Of a DNA stretch of 64,000 nucleotides, positions 11,497 through 22,600 are shown in pieces. Below the pieces are notes generated by a model, which saw nothing but the letters and a program-made list of their open reading frames with translations, was not told the origin of the DNA and searched no databases. The stretch spans positions 8,154,347-8,218,346 of the forward strand of contig CATQJL010000316.1 in the NCBI GenBank assembly GCA_958299035.1, read 5' to 3'. Both the position numbers and the translations under genes were made by a program. This DNA is from Cylicocyclus nassatus. Lineage: Eukaryota; Nematoda; Chromadorea; Rhabditida; Strongylidae. Positions within the stretch are counted from its first letter, which is position 1; the number at the start of each line of letters is the position of its first letter.

Positions 11497-13311
11497 ATTT
11501 TGAATCCGAAAACAGTGCTGTGCTCAGCTCATCTAGTCGAATCTTCTTATATACAGCATATCCTTGATATCTCGATTTCAATATACTTGAAACTTTCTGC
11601 GGACGTCTTTTCGCAAAGGTGTAAAGCAGCGGGCATTGTCCCGAGTAATTCCGGCAAGGACCTTTCGATAGTACTTGTACTTGCTCTGTAGATTATGATG
11701 CACCAAAGAGTAGCCACAGATTTCTTTTTAAGGGAAATAAGAGGGCTGGTGAATTGTGGAAAAATCTTGTCGTCCAAATTCTACTCGCGGTAGCCCTAGA
11801 TTACGAAGCTCTTTTGCTAAGCAGATGTGATTATCGTAATCAGCAGGTCGGATAACCTCTATGAGCAAGTTTTCCGACGTGTTCGGGTTGTTTCATTTTT
11901 TCCCTTTTAGGCTCTGGAAGCTCGCCGATGGATTTTGGACAAAATGTTGATACTTCTGAATTGTAAGGAAACTTCGCTTATAGAGGTTTTCGAACACGCT
12001 CTTTACGAAAATCATGGTCTCTGAGGATTATAAGGTCTTTTTGGAGAGATACGGTGAGGTAACTGTAAATAAATCACGAAAGCTCGTAAATTCGCCTGCA
12101 CCTCTCGCGTACCTGTCAGAAAACCTGCTTGACTGCTTATAAAGGTTGAAGTAATTAGGAAGTGTGTCATCGAACGGTGCCTGTCTCAAGCTTCTGTCTA
12201 TAGAAATCGCCGAGTTACGAGCCTACGAAAACACGTCCTCATACATTTTGCCCATAATGTAAAGATCGCATACTTCGTCGAAACTCCACCGTGAACGGTT
12301 GCACAAAACGTTAATCAAAGTTCAATCGCTTAATGGATCTTCCTGTGCTGTGACAGTTAGATAGATCTGAGCTCTAGCCACGAAACTGATTCACCAAAGC
12401 AGCTAAAGCACACTCAACCGCCATATTCAGTACAGTGGGAGTTAGTGAGCTCTTGCTATTGAGCGAAGCGAACATAGTATCCGCAATGCGAGTGTCATAC
12501 AAGCATCACAATGGAGTTTCGACGAAGTATGCGATCTTTACATTATGGGCAAAATGTATGAGGACGTGTTTTCGTAGGCTCGTAACTCGGCGATTTCTAT
12601 AGACAGAAGCTTGAGACATGCACCGTTCGATGGCACACTTCTTAATTACTTCAACCTTTATAAGCGTCAAGCAGGTTTTCTGACGGGTAGGCGAGAGGTG
12701 CAGGCGAATTTACGAGCTTTCGTGATTTATTTACAGTTACCTCAACGTATCTCTCCAAAAAGACCTTATAATCCTCAGAGAGCACGATTTTCGTAAAGAG
12801 CGTGTTCGAAAACCTCTATAAGCGAAGTTTCCTTACAATTCAGAAGTATCAACATTTTGACCAAAATCCATCGGCGAGCTTCCAGAGCCTAAAACGGAAA
12901 AAAATGAAACAACCCGAACATGTCGGAAAACTTGCTCATAGAGGTTATCCGACCTGCTGATTACGATAATCACATCTGCTTAGCAAAAGAGCTTCGTAAT
13001 CTAGGGCTACCGCGAGTAGAATTTGGACGACAAATTTTTCCACAATTCACCAGCCCTCTTATTTCCCTTAAAAAGAAATCTGCGGCTACTGTTTGGTGCA
13101 TCATAATCTACAGAGCAAGTACAAGTACTATCGAAAGGTCCTTGCCGGAATTACTTGGGACAATGCTCGCTGCTTTACACCTTTGCGAAAAGACGTCCGC
13201 AGAAAGTTTCAAGAATATTGAAATCGAGATATCAAGGATATGCTGTATATAAGAAGATTCGACTAGATGAGCTGAGCACAGCACTGTTTTCGGATTCAAA
13301 ATATACTTCTT
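11490..13311. repeat. Giant inverted repeat, about 800-bp arms around a 223-bp loop
   Basis: Arms 11490-12289 and 12513-13311 are near-identical reverse complements (tattttgaatccgaaaacag at one end, ctgttttcggattcaaaata at the other). The same 63-codon frame therefore appears on the plus strand at 11500-11691 and the minus strand at 13108-13299; I treat it as repeat sequence, not a gene. Diverged single-arm relatives lie at 13340-13620 and about 36880-37255. Confidence 0.9.
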
Positions 13312-14171
13312 CCGAAGAAAGCTATGGAGAATCTAAAAACTAGAATCTAAAAACGCGTGATTTTTCCAGAATTCACCGGCGCTCCTACCTTTTTTGGAAA
13401 GAAGTCTGCGGCTACTACTTAGCGCACGATAACCTACAAGAGCAATGCTATCGAATATTGCTTTTGTAATACACACACGCTGCGTTATATTCTTGCGAAG
13501 AGACCTCCACAGAAAAATTCGAGAAAACTGGAAAAGGAATATCGAGGGCATGCAGTAAATCAAAAGATTCGCCTTGACGATCTGAACACTATGCTGTTTC
13601 ATGATTTAGAATATGTTCATTCCGAAGGAAGTTATGGTGCTACGTATTTTGCGTGAAATCGTCATTTCGCGGATTCCTGGACTGTCGTGGGATTCCCAGA
13701 ATGTCGCGGACTTGAGCTTAAATCCCGGAATTCCGCGAAGTTCACGGAGATTTTGCACCTTCTGTGAGCGGTACTGTGGTCTTGAGCAGATTTTAGAACA
13801 AATTCGATCAGTGTGACTCTCTACCATACTCCTCCGGTATACTTTTTATGTGTCATCAGCGACAAATCAATGGCAATACTGTTGTCAGCCAACTGAACAA
13901 TCCAACCAAACAGAAAAACTGCAAAACTGAGTGGAAACTTACTGTCTAGCGTATACCTATCATATCCTGCTAGATTGTGGCACTCCTATATACTAGATGA
14001 TGGGCTGAATCGAATGGTGTCCTCGGATTCAGAATTCGTCCATTTTGAAGCGAGATACGGCGATGGGACGCGGACTCCGGCAGACTCTAGTGGAGTGTGG
14101 CGCACTCTGCCGCACTCCGGCGGAGTCCGCCGCAGTCCGGCGACTTTTTTGACGAATTATGAGCGGTATTG

Positions 14172-15318
14172 TATGATTCGGTGGTCATGATCTTGTAATA
14201 GGAACCACAAACTATGGCTCAGAAAACTCTTGAAGCGTTTTGGATAACTTCAAAAAGTCCTAAATCAAACAAAAAAGAAGAGTGTATGACTGTAACACAA
14301 GAGCTCCTACCAGACCTTATGTAATTTTGATTTAACTCGGTAAGGCTGCCTTGGCGGGCTGCTTTGGCAGGCCCTTGGGCCTCAAATATGCGCAATATTC
14401 GCAATGGCTAATCAATTCCTCTCATACGGGTGGTCTTGGCTCCAAAAACCGCTGTATTACGGTAATTGCTTTGTCTTTCCTCTCATAATGCTTTCGATCT
14501 CATTTGATCTCTTGAGTTGATCGTTGCGGTCAGATGCGGCTTCTGAGGGGGTATGTCACCAAATGGTCTTTGATTTCCAGGCTCTGATGGGGTGGACCCC
14601 AAAACTTCAGCCATCAATAAAGGTTTAGCGAAAATCAATATCGAATCACCAAGATTGCCATGCCATGATTCAAAGAAGGTCGAACCTTTGGAATTTTAGA
14701 TATAAGAATGATTATCCCATTTTCGTGGACAAAAAGAACACAGATCCTTAGAGCACCAAGGCATGGAGCGGATATTACCTGAATGGGAAACGGAACCCGG
14801 ACGACCGATTGGTACATACCTCCTCACTTATGTTACAACAACAGTTACAAACAAAAGGTTTATTAACAGTCTTGATATATATAATTATGCACCTGCACTA
14901 GATTGCTTCAACTCTTTTATGTCTATGCGTTAGTTTACAGGAACCATCATTCTTTCGTGGAATGAACGGATGGGGAAATGCCTGCAATAATATTCATGTT
15001 CGGGGTTTTGACAATCAGCGAAAACCAAGTATTATGGTCACCCTTTTGCAAAGAAACAAAATGTTTTTCTAATATTTTCTCAACCCCATTTTTTTCGTTA
15101 CGGAAGACCACTCCAAAAATTACGCAGATTACAAAAGAAGTCTCAGACTAGTCCATGGATTTGAGTTTGGTAGCAGTTTAAAAAAATTTAGTTTAGTTTA
15201 GTTTTTTTAGTTTAGTACCTTTGGTGCGGAATTTCATAGTTGACGTACCGTACTGCTGACTGTGTCTTTCCGGTTCTGAAATTTCGAATACTTAAATTGT
15301 GTCATATCATATGCGAAC
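14172..15318. other. 3' flank of the modular VWA-like gene, no supported gene
   Basis: AT-rich. On the minus strand it holds one possible extra linker exon (14779-14819) and an AATAAA at 14859-14864, about 455 bp past the stop at 15319. A run of C with a few T and A lies further inside the gene at 15653-15681. Nothing else is supported. Confidence 0.45.
14779..14819 (-). other. Possible remnant or alternative linker exon
   Basis: If the terminal exon at 15323 is spliced at its GTAAGT instead of ending at TAA, this 41-nt stretch has the right phase (enter 2, leave 1), begins with the Y-V-P seen in other linker exons and ends at GTAATA. The acceptor (GAGGAG) is poor and no following VWA exon is recognisable, so a dead tenth module or coincidence is likely. 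Confidence 0.2.
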
Positions 15319-16689
15319 TTACATGATAGCCTTCAAAACTTTCTTAACATCGTCTTCAACATAGTATCGTGGCACGCTTACAGCAATGCCTTGTGGGCTT
15401 ACCAACTTGCTCAAATTTGCACCTGGAATGAAGTCACATCGAAAAGAAAGACACAAGTGACGCCTCTCATTTGTCCTGATTAAATCACAAAAAGTTATTA
15501 TTGATGTGAATGCTAATACAACCAAACTTTAGGAAAATGTTTACATACAAAGGGGATGTATTGACAAAACAGAAGGTTTGTGCCGAGAGCTTACGAGGAG
15601 ATGTCTAGAACCACAGCTTTTCTATGTAGGTAGGTTGATATTATCTGATATTATCCCCCCCCCCCTCCCCCCCCAAACCCCCGTTTTTGCGAACCTGGCG
15701 GTAAATTGTACACGAAAAAAGGAGAGTGCAAAGAGTAGCTTGACGCAGATGGCCGAAGAGCTGGGACGGTATGCACTTTCAATAGAAAATGGCCGCGTTG
15801 GGGCTCAACCCATAATGTATGATTTCTACTGAAAATGATCGCCCGCTTTCAAAACGGGAGACTGATGCGCACCGCCCCAGGTAGTTTTCCCAGCAGAGGA
15901 AGATTTGGGGGTCAAAAAAACGATGATGTTACAGCAAAAATTCTATGATACATTTCCACTACTGGACTAACCATCAAATCCAACTGCTACGAGTCGTACT
16001 ATTTGTTTACTTATCAGGTTAAATTCGGGTAGAGTATCCGTCTCATTGCTAAAAAAATATGGTCACGATGATAGCAGTAGCAGCGAAACAAGAAAGCTGA
16101 CCTTCCTGCGAAAAAGACTAAACAATTCATCCGACTATCTGCACTCATCCTGTTGATGGTTTCGATCGCGCTGAAATTTATCGCTAGATGAATGCAATCA
16201 CTGATAGTGATACCTCCTAACTTTGCTGTTGAGGATGGATCCGAGACGTAATGATAGAGCATTTCATGGAGTTGTTCACCAAAAACTCTTCGGTCAGCAG
16301 TGATGCTGCTGAGATCCGGTGATTTTGGGAAAGTCGTATAACCATATGCCCATAATCCGGCCATTTTCTTCAATTCGCTGCTTTCGAAGAAGTCGTAACC
16401 AAGTTGGGATATGAACTCGGCTTCCTTGAAAAGATTCTTTACTAGCATGTAAAAGAATGACAATGAAGTTCAATCTTACATCCAGGTACTTTTCTTCATC
16501 CGATCCAAAATTGTACAAATCACCAACAAACAAACATTTCAGATCTAGTGGTTCTGCAAATAATAGGAACAATAGCTTGGAGGAGCTTAAATTTTGGCTA
16601 TCTTCTCGCATCGTAAAACCATACTTGGTGTTGTGGTTTTTCTCGTGGTCGTCGTTGTGCTAGGCTTCCTCGTTGTCCAGGGCTTACCG
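15319..16689 (-). other. VWA-like module 9 (type B), C-terminal
   Basis: Exons 16625-16689 (linker DGKPWTTRKPSTTTTTR...), 16480-16553, 16222-16424, 16102-16170, 15972-16048 and 15319-15422. It reads KCLFVGDLYNFG, EAEFISQLGYDFF, GLWAYGYTTF, NCLVFFAGR, LVAVGFDG and VSVPRYYVEDDVKKVL, ending A-I-M-stop. The stop overlaps a good donor (AT|GTAAGT), so the end could be alternative. Confidence 0.82.
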
Positions 16690-19600
16690 CTGAAAGCTTC
16701 ATTAACTACGTTCTGACCTGGTCTGATCGCACAAGAGACTGCTCACTCTGTGATTGCTTTAACTATCTTATCCACATCTTCATCCAAATAGTGGTATGGA
16801 ACAGATATGAATTTACCGCCTGCCGGCACAATGTCTTCAGGATTCGTACCTATGACATAACGTATTTCCCTGATTATTTCCATGTTGATTTGCCTGTAAG
16901 AATTACTCATATCTCAAAGAGCCTACCGCTAAGACCCACAGCTACGATAGTATCAATGTCTTTGTTTTTGGGTTCTAACTTAGGAAGGTCCTTAGTATTG
17001 TTCCTGAAAAAAAGTGACTACCTGTGTCCACTATGGTTAGTTCGGACAACTCACTGGGCGGTGAAGAACACTAAACAGTTCAGTTGATTCTCGTTCATCG
17101 CATTGATTGCCTTTATGGCCCTACAAAATATTCTATCTTTGGACAAGTCTTACCATCACGCTGACTTACGCTTCAGTATTTTTGTGACTAGCCACTACAG
17201 CAAATTCCATTTTCAACAGAAGGTCGTTGAATGCGTTGCTATCATTAGTCATTCTCTTCAGCGTCTTAGTTACGTCAGGCTCAAATTTGGTATAACCGTA
17301 AGCCCAAAGACCCAGCTGTGAGTCTACTGTACGTGTGGCAAACACATCGTATCCAATTTGAGATATCAGTTCGGCTTCCTTGAATATATTCTTCTTTGGT
17401 ATTGCTATTTTATACCTGCACACAGAACCTACATTATCGTAAGAGTCGACTTTACTCAAATAGTTGTACATGTCACCGACAAGCAGGCAATTCAATTTTC
17501 TTTTTGGTGCCGCTGGAATGCTTTCGTTCTATTCATTCAAAATTGTAGTATTCGTTAATTTCTGCTCTCTATGTATCACTGCCAAACCTGTTGTGCTGCG
17601 TCTTGTAGTTGATGTACTTCGCGTAGTGGGCTTAGTTGGTACATACCTGTAGCGTTAAAGCATGCAGTTCTCACAACAGATCTTGTCAACAGACCTTCCC
17701 AAGATGGCTTTTAAAACCAGTTCAACATGTTCATCCAAAAATCGTAGGGGTACACTGACAGCAACTCCTCGATCTGTCACCAAATCGCTCAAATCCGCGT
17801 CTGTAATCGCTTTGTTTGAATTACGAATGACTACAAACTGTCAACTAGCTGTAACTCATTTTGGCAAAGTTTATTATGAGACAATTCTCTCTGATTCTGG
17901 AACTGAAACCGAATGGATGAACCTAAGGTATCTTAGCAAGCATAGAGACTTGAATAGCGCAAAAGTAGCCATAGGGTGTATCCCACCACTTGTGACTGTC
18001 GATTACGCAGGCGCCGCGCTCACAAGTTGGCAGTAATTAGCTGCAAGGAGAGCTCGGGTAGCCAACTTGCAAGGCATACTATGTCATTTTTTGTAAAGGT
18101 TTTTACACTATCAAGTCAAATTTTACTGTTTGATGGAAATTTGGCAGCAAATCTTGCCAAAATGAAAAAGATAGTGAATGAAATTATGGAATTACTACGT
18201 ATCTGGTCACAAAACATGTATTTTTTGTTTACTATAACAACGGACCCCAAACATGTTCCTCTGGGACATTTCCTCTGGCCCTGCTGCCTCTCACTCGGGT
18301 TACAGTAGTGCCGCGTCGCGGCAATTTCTAATTGTCACCCACAAGTAATGGGCGCCCCCGAGCCTACGGTAACCAGCCTACCGGTCACTACCTTGAAGGC
18401 AGTGTTTGGTCAAAAAGTCAATTTTGAGATTTTGTATGTACTCGGGCCTATTCGCTATGCTGAATTCGAAAATCTACGCTGGAGAGCGCGAAAACGGCAA
18501 AAGGGCTCTAATGCAGAAGAGAAAGCGCGAACAGGTCTTCCCATTGTTAAATCACGCTCCCAGCTTGCAGCGACCTTCTCGATTCCGCTAGCCGCCCTAC
18601 ATCGCAGCCCAGGTCTAGCGCGTGACTTGAAATCGGAACCGAGAAGATCCATTTTCGCACTCTCCGTTGCGAATTTTCGGATTCAGCATAGCGAATAGGT
18701 CCGCATACACACAAACTCTCAAAGTCGACATTTGCTGGGACAATGCCTCTAAATGTTGAATCGGGTACGTTGTAATTTTGCATTGCAACTTCTCAAAAAA
18801 GAGGTGCTTTTTTGCCCCTTACTGCAAAACTAGCCCTTCGAGCTTTTGTTATGCCGCTGTGCCGAACATTATCAGCGGTAACGTAAACCATTAGTTAGAA
18901 CCGGCAGGCCTCAAGCCCGCAGAAAGTAGCCTAACACATACTCATGGTCGAAACGTATGCATTCGAAGACGTCCAAACTGACTCACAGTCGTAAAAAAAG
19001 CAGTTGCTTTTTCGTAATAGCTACAAAATTTGGAGGTGATTATTGTGGAAGAAAAGCTATTGAAAATCTATAGTTATTTTGATTGCTCCAACCAAGAAGT
19101 AGGCGGGTCAGTTAGACCGCTATGCTGCGTTGCTGGAAATAAATTGAGCGTTTGCCAAGTTTCTCAAAAACTGGAAGGAATGCTTTCCCAGCAATGTATT
19201 ACACATGAAAAGAGAAATGAGTTTAACCAAAAGTGGCACATTTTCGGACAGCGAAAATGTACTACAATGTTGACGATTTCGTTGATCTCGAACACACTGG
19301 CAGCTTTTCTTCTCATCTATTTTCCTGTATACCATTCTCACTGCAAAAAGTCACTTGCTAATCCTAAACTTGACCTTTAAGCGTATGATATTGCTTTATT
19401 TGTTGTAGAGTTAGCCTGGTCATGACTAACCTTTCTCTGAAGTGTTCGCAGTTCCCAAAAGTAGCTACTTGTGCGTGAAGTTTCTACAACCATCTTTTTT
19501 CTTTTACCATTGCGTAACTCATGATTTTTTTTCACATCTTATTTCCTGCCACTGACTTTTGTGACTCGTATATAGCTTTCAGATTCAAATCTATTCGTGA

Positions 19601-22600
19601 TAGTCCCGAGGTATCAGTGATTTCTTGTTGGTTACTTGTTTCACTGCACAGTCGACATGTAATTGCTTGAAGCGTATTCATTCTAAAGGTCGCAGTGGGC
19701 CTCTGTATTTTTAAAGTTTACAGTCCTTGTTTGCGGTGATGGTACTTTGAAGTGTCACAAGATTGAAATGCTTAGCGTGAAAGCATACCCTCGACATATA
19801 GAGCCATGTACTCTGGTGACCTTTAATTTAAAAGACATAAAAGATTACAAACTTATGTCGTTGCAGGACCAGTAGTCCGCGAAAGCAGTTCAAACTAGTG
19901 GAGTTCATTCCCCTACCCAAACTGAGAAACTCCGCTTGTATCTTGCACAGAAAGACACGCACAAAGATGCTGCTTAGTCTCGTTAATGAGTGATTTTCAG
20001 CGATTGGGACATTGTCAATGTTCCTGATCGTGATGACGATCAGAATGGTATGTAGTGTCGTAGGGTTTTGTTGTATGGTTTTCGTTGCAACTGGCTTTGA
20101 ACCTTTTTCTTCGTTGTTCTGAACTCAATTTTAGCAAGATGTATATCATGAAGCTCATGATCTCTACTATCACAATGACAACGTCCCAATACCCCATTTT
20201 TGAGAACGAGAAATCGGCAAAAACAGGTTTTTACTTCTGCACTTTTCCGCGGTTTTTTTCCTGCATTCGATAGATCTTGCTTTTGTCTATAATGTGGACA
20301 ACGTCCAGAGCTTAGCTCCTCGACTGCGGTGAAATATTTGAGAGAAAAGGTTTTAAAAAGTGCGTTTTTCTTTACCATGCTCTATTTCGGTGTTTTCCCA
20401 GCGATTTTTTCTAACATGGGCGATTATTGTTTAGAATAATAAGCGCAACAATCCAGTCAACGTCCCTGCAAACAGGCATGTCAACGCGGGCTGTAAATTC
20501 AAAAGACGCATTAAAAACTAGAATGGCATTGACGTGCAGTTCGAGTTAGTAAGATCACAACTTTGCTTTTAGATAACTAACGTTTTTCTCATTTATCTTC
20601 TTCTTGACAATTACCCTTCCGAAACATAGTCATTTTCGGAACAATCACAAAGAAGAAATTAGCTTTTCTTGTTTCCCCCGTGTTGTGAAGTTTCTGGTCC
20701 TGGAGCGAAAATCTGCACTTCGGAATGCCGCCAAATGAAAGACTTCAAACTTATTGCAGCATCTTTGCCTTGTATTTAAGTTTCTTTCGCTTTTGCTACC
20801 AGTTTTGCATCTTTTTTCCTTCTCTGATACGCTATAAACAAAATTCACATTTCGTGAAGAGCAGATATTCAAACAATCTTCACTTTTGAAGTCCCGTCCG
20901 TAGACTATCAAAATGGTTGAGAGTGCACCAGGCCAGCACGAGATGGGCGAATGTCAGGCTGGAAATTGTTTTGGGTGAAAAAAGCAAAGGGGCTACGTGT
21001 TCGCGGGTCGAGAAGGAGCGCTAGAAAAATAGTGCTTCCTCTCTGCTTACTTTAAACAAGGCGCACAGCAGAGTTCGTGCGCGTCATGCCGCGCAGTCGC
21101 TGACCGCTACACGCGCGACGTCGCTATCTGAACTACGTATGGAAACGGTGTTCCAAACGGCGACGAGGCAATCGCAGCTACCACCTTTATACCGAAAGCG
21201 AGTTGCTCCTCCCAAAGGTGGGTTTTGCCTCATGATCGTTGTCCTAAATAATTCAAATTTTTAGAATAAGCGTGTCGTGGCCTCAGATAGCACCAACACA
21301 ATGACTCTGAGCGAAAGACTGAATGTGTCGAAGATGATGTCTAGACGAACGCTTGATAATATTGTGCATTTGTGGTTGCTGGGGTATTGTCTCAGGTGCT
21401 TGTGTGAAAGCAAATATAGAGCTCTTTTATAAAGATTTTATTCGCTGCTTTTTGTACCAGTTTGCCTCCAGAAAGCCTCCTCGAAGTTACGATGTCTTTT
21501 AAAGTCCGACAAACTTTGTAACACAAAAAGGTGTTTTACCAATAAAAGAAAGGCGGAGAGAGTAGACCAGTGATATAAGGAAAGGGAAGAAAGAGGCGTG
21601 AGAGAGGACGCAGAGGAGGGAAGAGGCCATTGAAAGGAGCATAGGCTGCGTTCTCTAAACAATATCGGGACATTATGGTGTCTACCGCAGGTATTCCGAT
21701 TTTGACCGGAATTTGACGGTTCGGAACACCTCATTTTGTCGTGCACTTTTGTCTCGAAACAAAATCAGATTTCCTGATTTTGTCCCGATACCGATTTCTG
21801 CGACTACCGTTTTGTCCTGCGCGAGACAACGGCGAATGTCTGAGCCATACATGATTAGTTCGTAATGCATGCGTAAGGATATGGCTCCAAATTCAATAAG
21901 CGAACGAACATAGGCTAGTGGAAACAAAGTGTGAAAATTATGTGAAATTATGAAACCTTATTTGAATGGAAGTGTACTTAGCATTTTCCTCAAAAATTTC
22001 CCATATGTAGATGTGAAATCAAATGGCTCGTTTGCAGAACTTGGTACGTACGACACCGGCCTATAGGAATTCACTGACAAGGAGAGGATACTTAGTCGGA
22101 AGCGCCAATCCAGATGAGATTCACATCATCTTAAAGCGCTTGAAACGATGATTCCAAACCTGCATTTTCTGGCTGCGGAACGGCTTTGTAGAGGAAGTTA
22201 CAGAGGTGTGGTCGAGGCGCCCTCCACCATTTCTTCTTCTACCTATAAGCATTGTAGAGGAGTACCAACTGGTGGCAACTGACCTAGTGGTAAGTGACGT
22301 GCTTGATAAGGAGAGTGTCAAGGTTTTAATCCTCTTCGCATGCAACTTTATCGCAGTTTTTGCAAAATTGAGCCTCTAAATGGCTTTAAAGCTCTAAAGC
22401 TTGAAATTTTTGATGATATTGATGCTATAGAAGTGTTAAAAAACCAAAGTAATACGAGTATTATGATTCTTACTGTAATCTTCATTCAAATTACTTACCA
22501 TGAAGCCAGTTGCCACCAGTTGATACTCCTTTACAGTGCTTATAGGTAGGGGAGACATGGTGGAGGGCTCCTCGATCCTAGAGGGAAACACCCCTTATAA

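Larger units (their letters stand above)
10969..14171. mobile_element. Composite foldback element with TIRs of the CRATACCGCTCA family
   Basis: The left end (from 10969, cgataccgctcataattcgt) and right end (to 14171, acgaattatgagcggtattg) are inverted repeats about 220 bp long, with internal GC-rich cggcggactccgccggagtg-type repeats and cacaatctagca as the inner limit. TA flanks both ends. The interior holds a mariner arm (11192-11496), a giant palindrome (11490-13311), a diverged copy of its arm (13340-13620) and another CRATACCGCTCA-family fragment (13620-13793). It abuts the preceding element with only TATA between. Confidence 0.7.

Noticed and set aside
11500..13299. The same 63-codon frame at 11500-11691 (+) and 13108-13299 (-)
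   Set aside because: The arms of one inverted repeat; no known domain, and diverged copies are not open.
15653..15681. C-rich run as a possible quadruplex-forming regulatory site
   Set aside because: It sits in an intron of the gene and is a plain mononucleotide-type run; nothing ties it to regulation.
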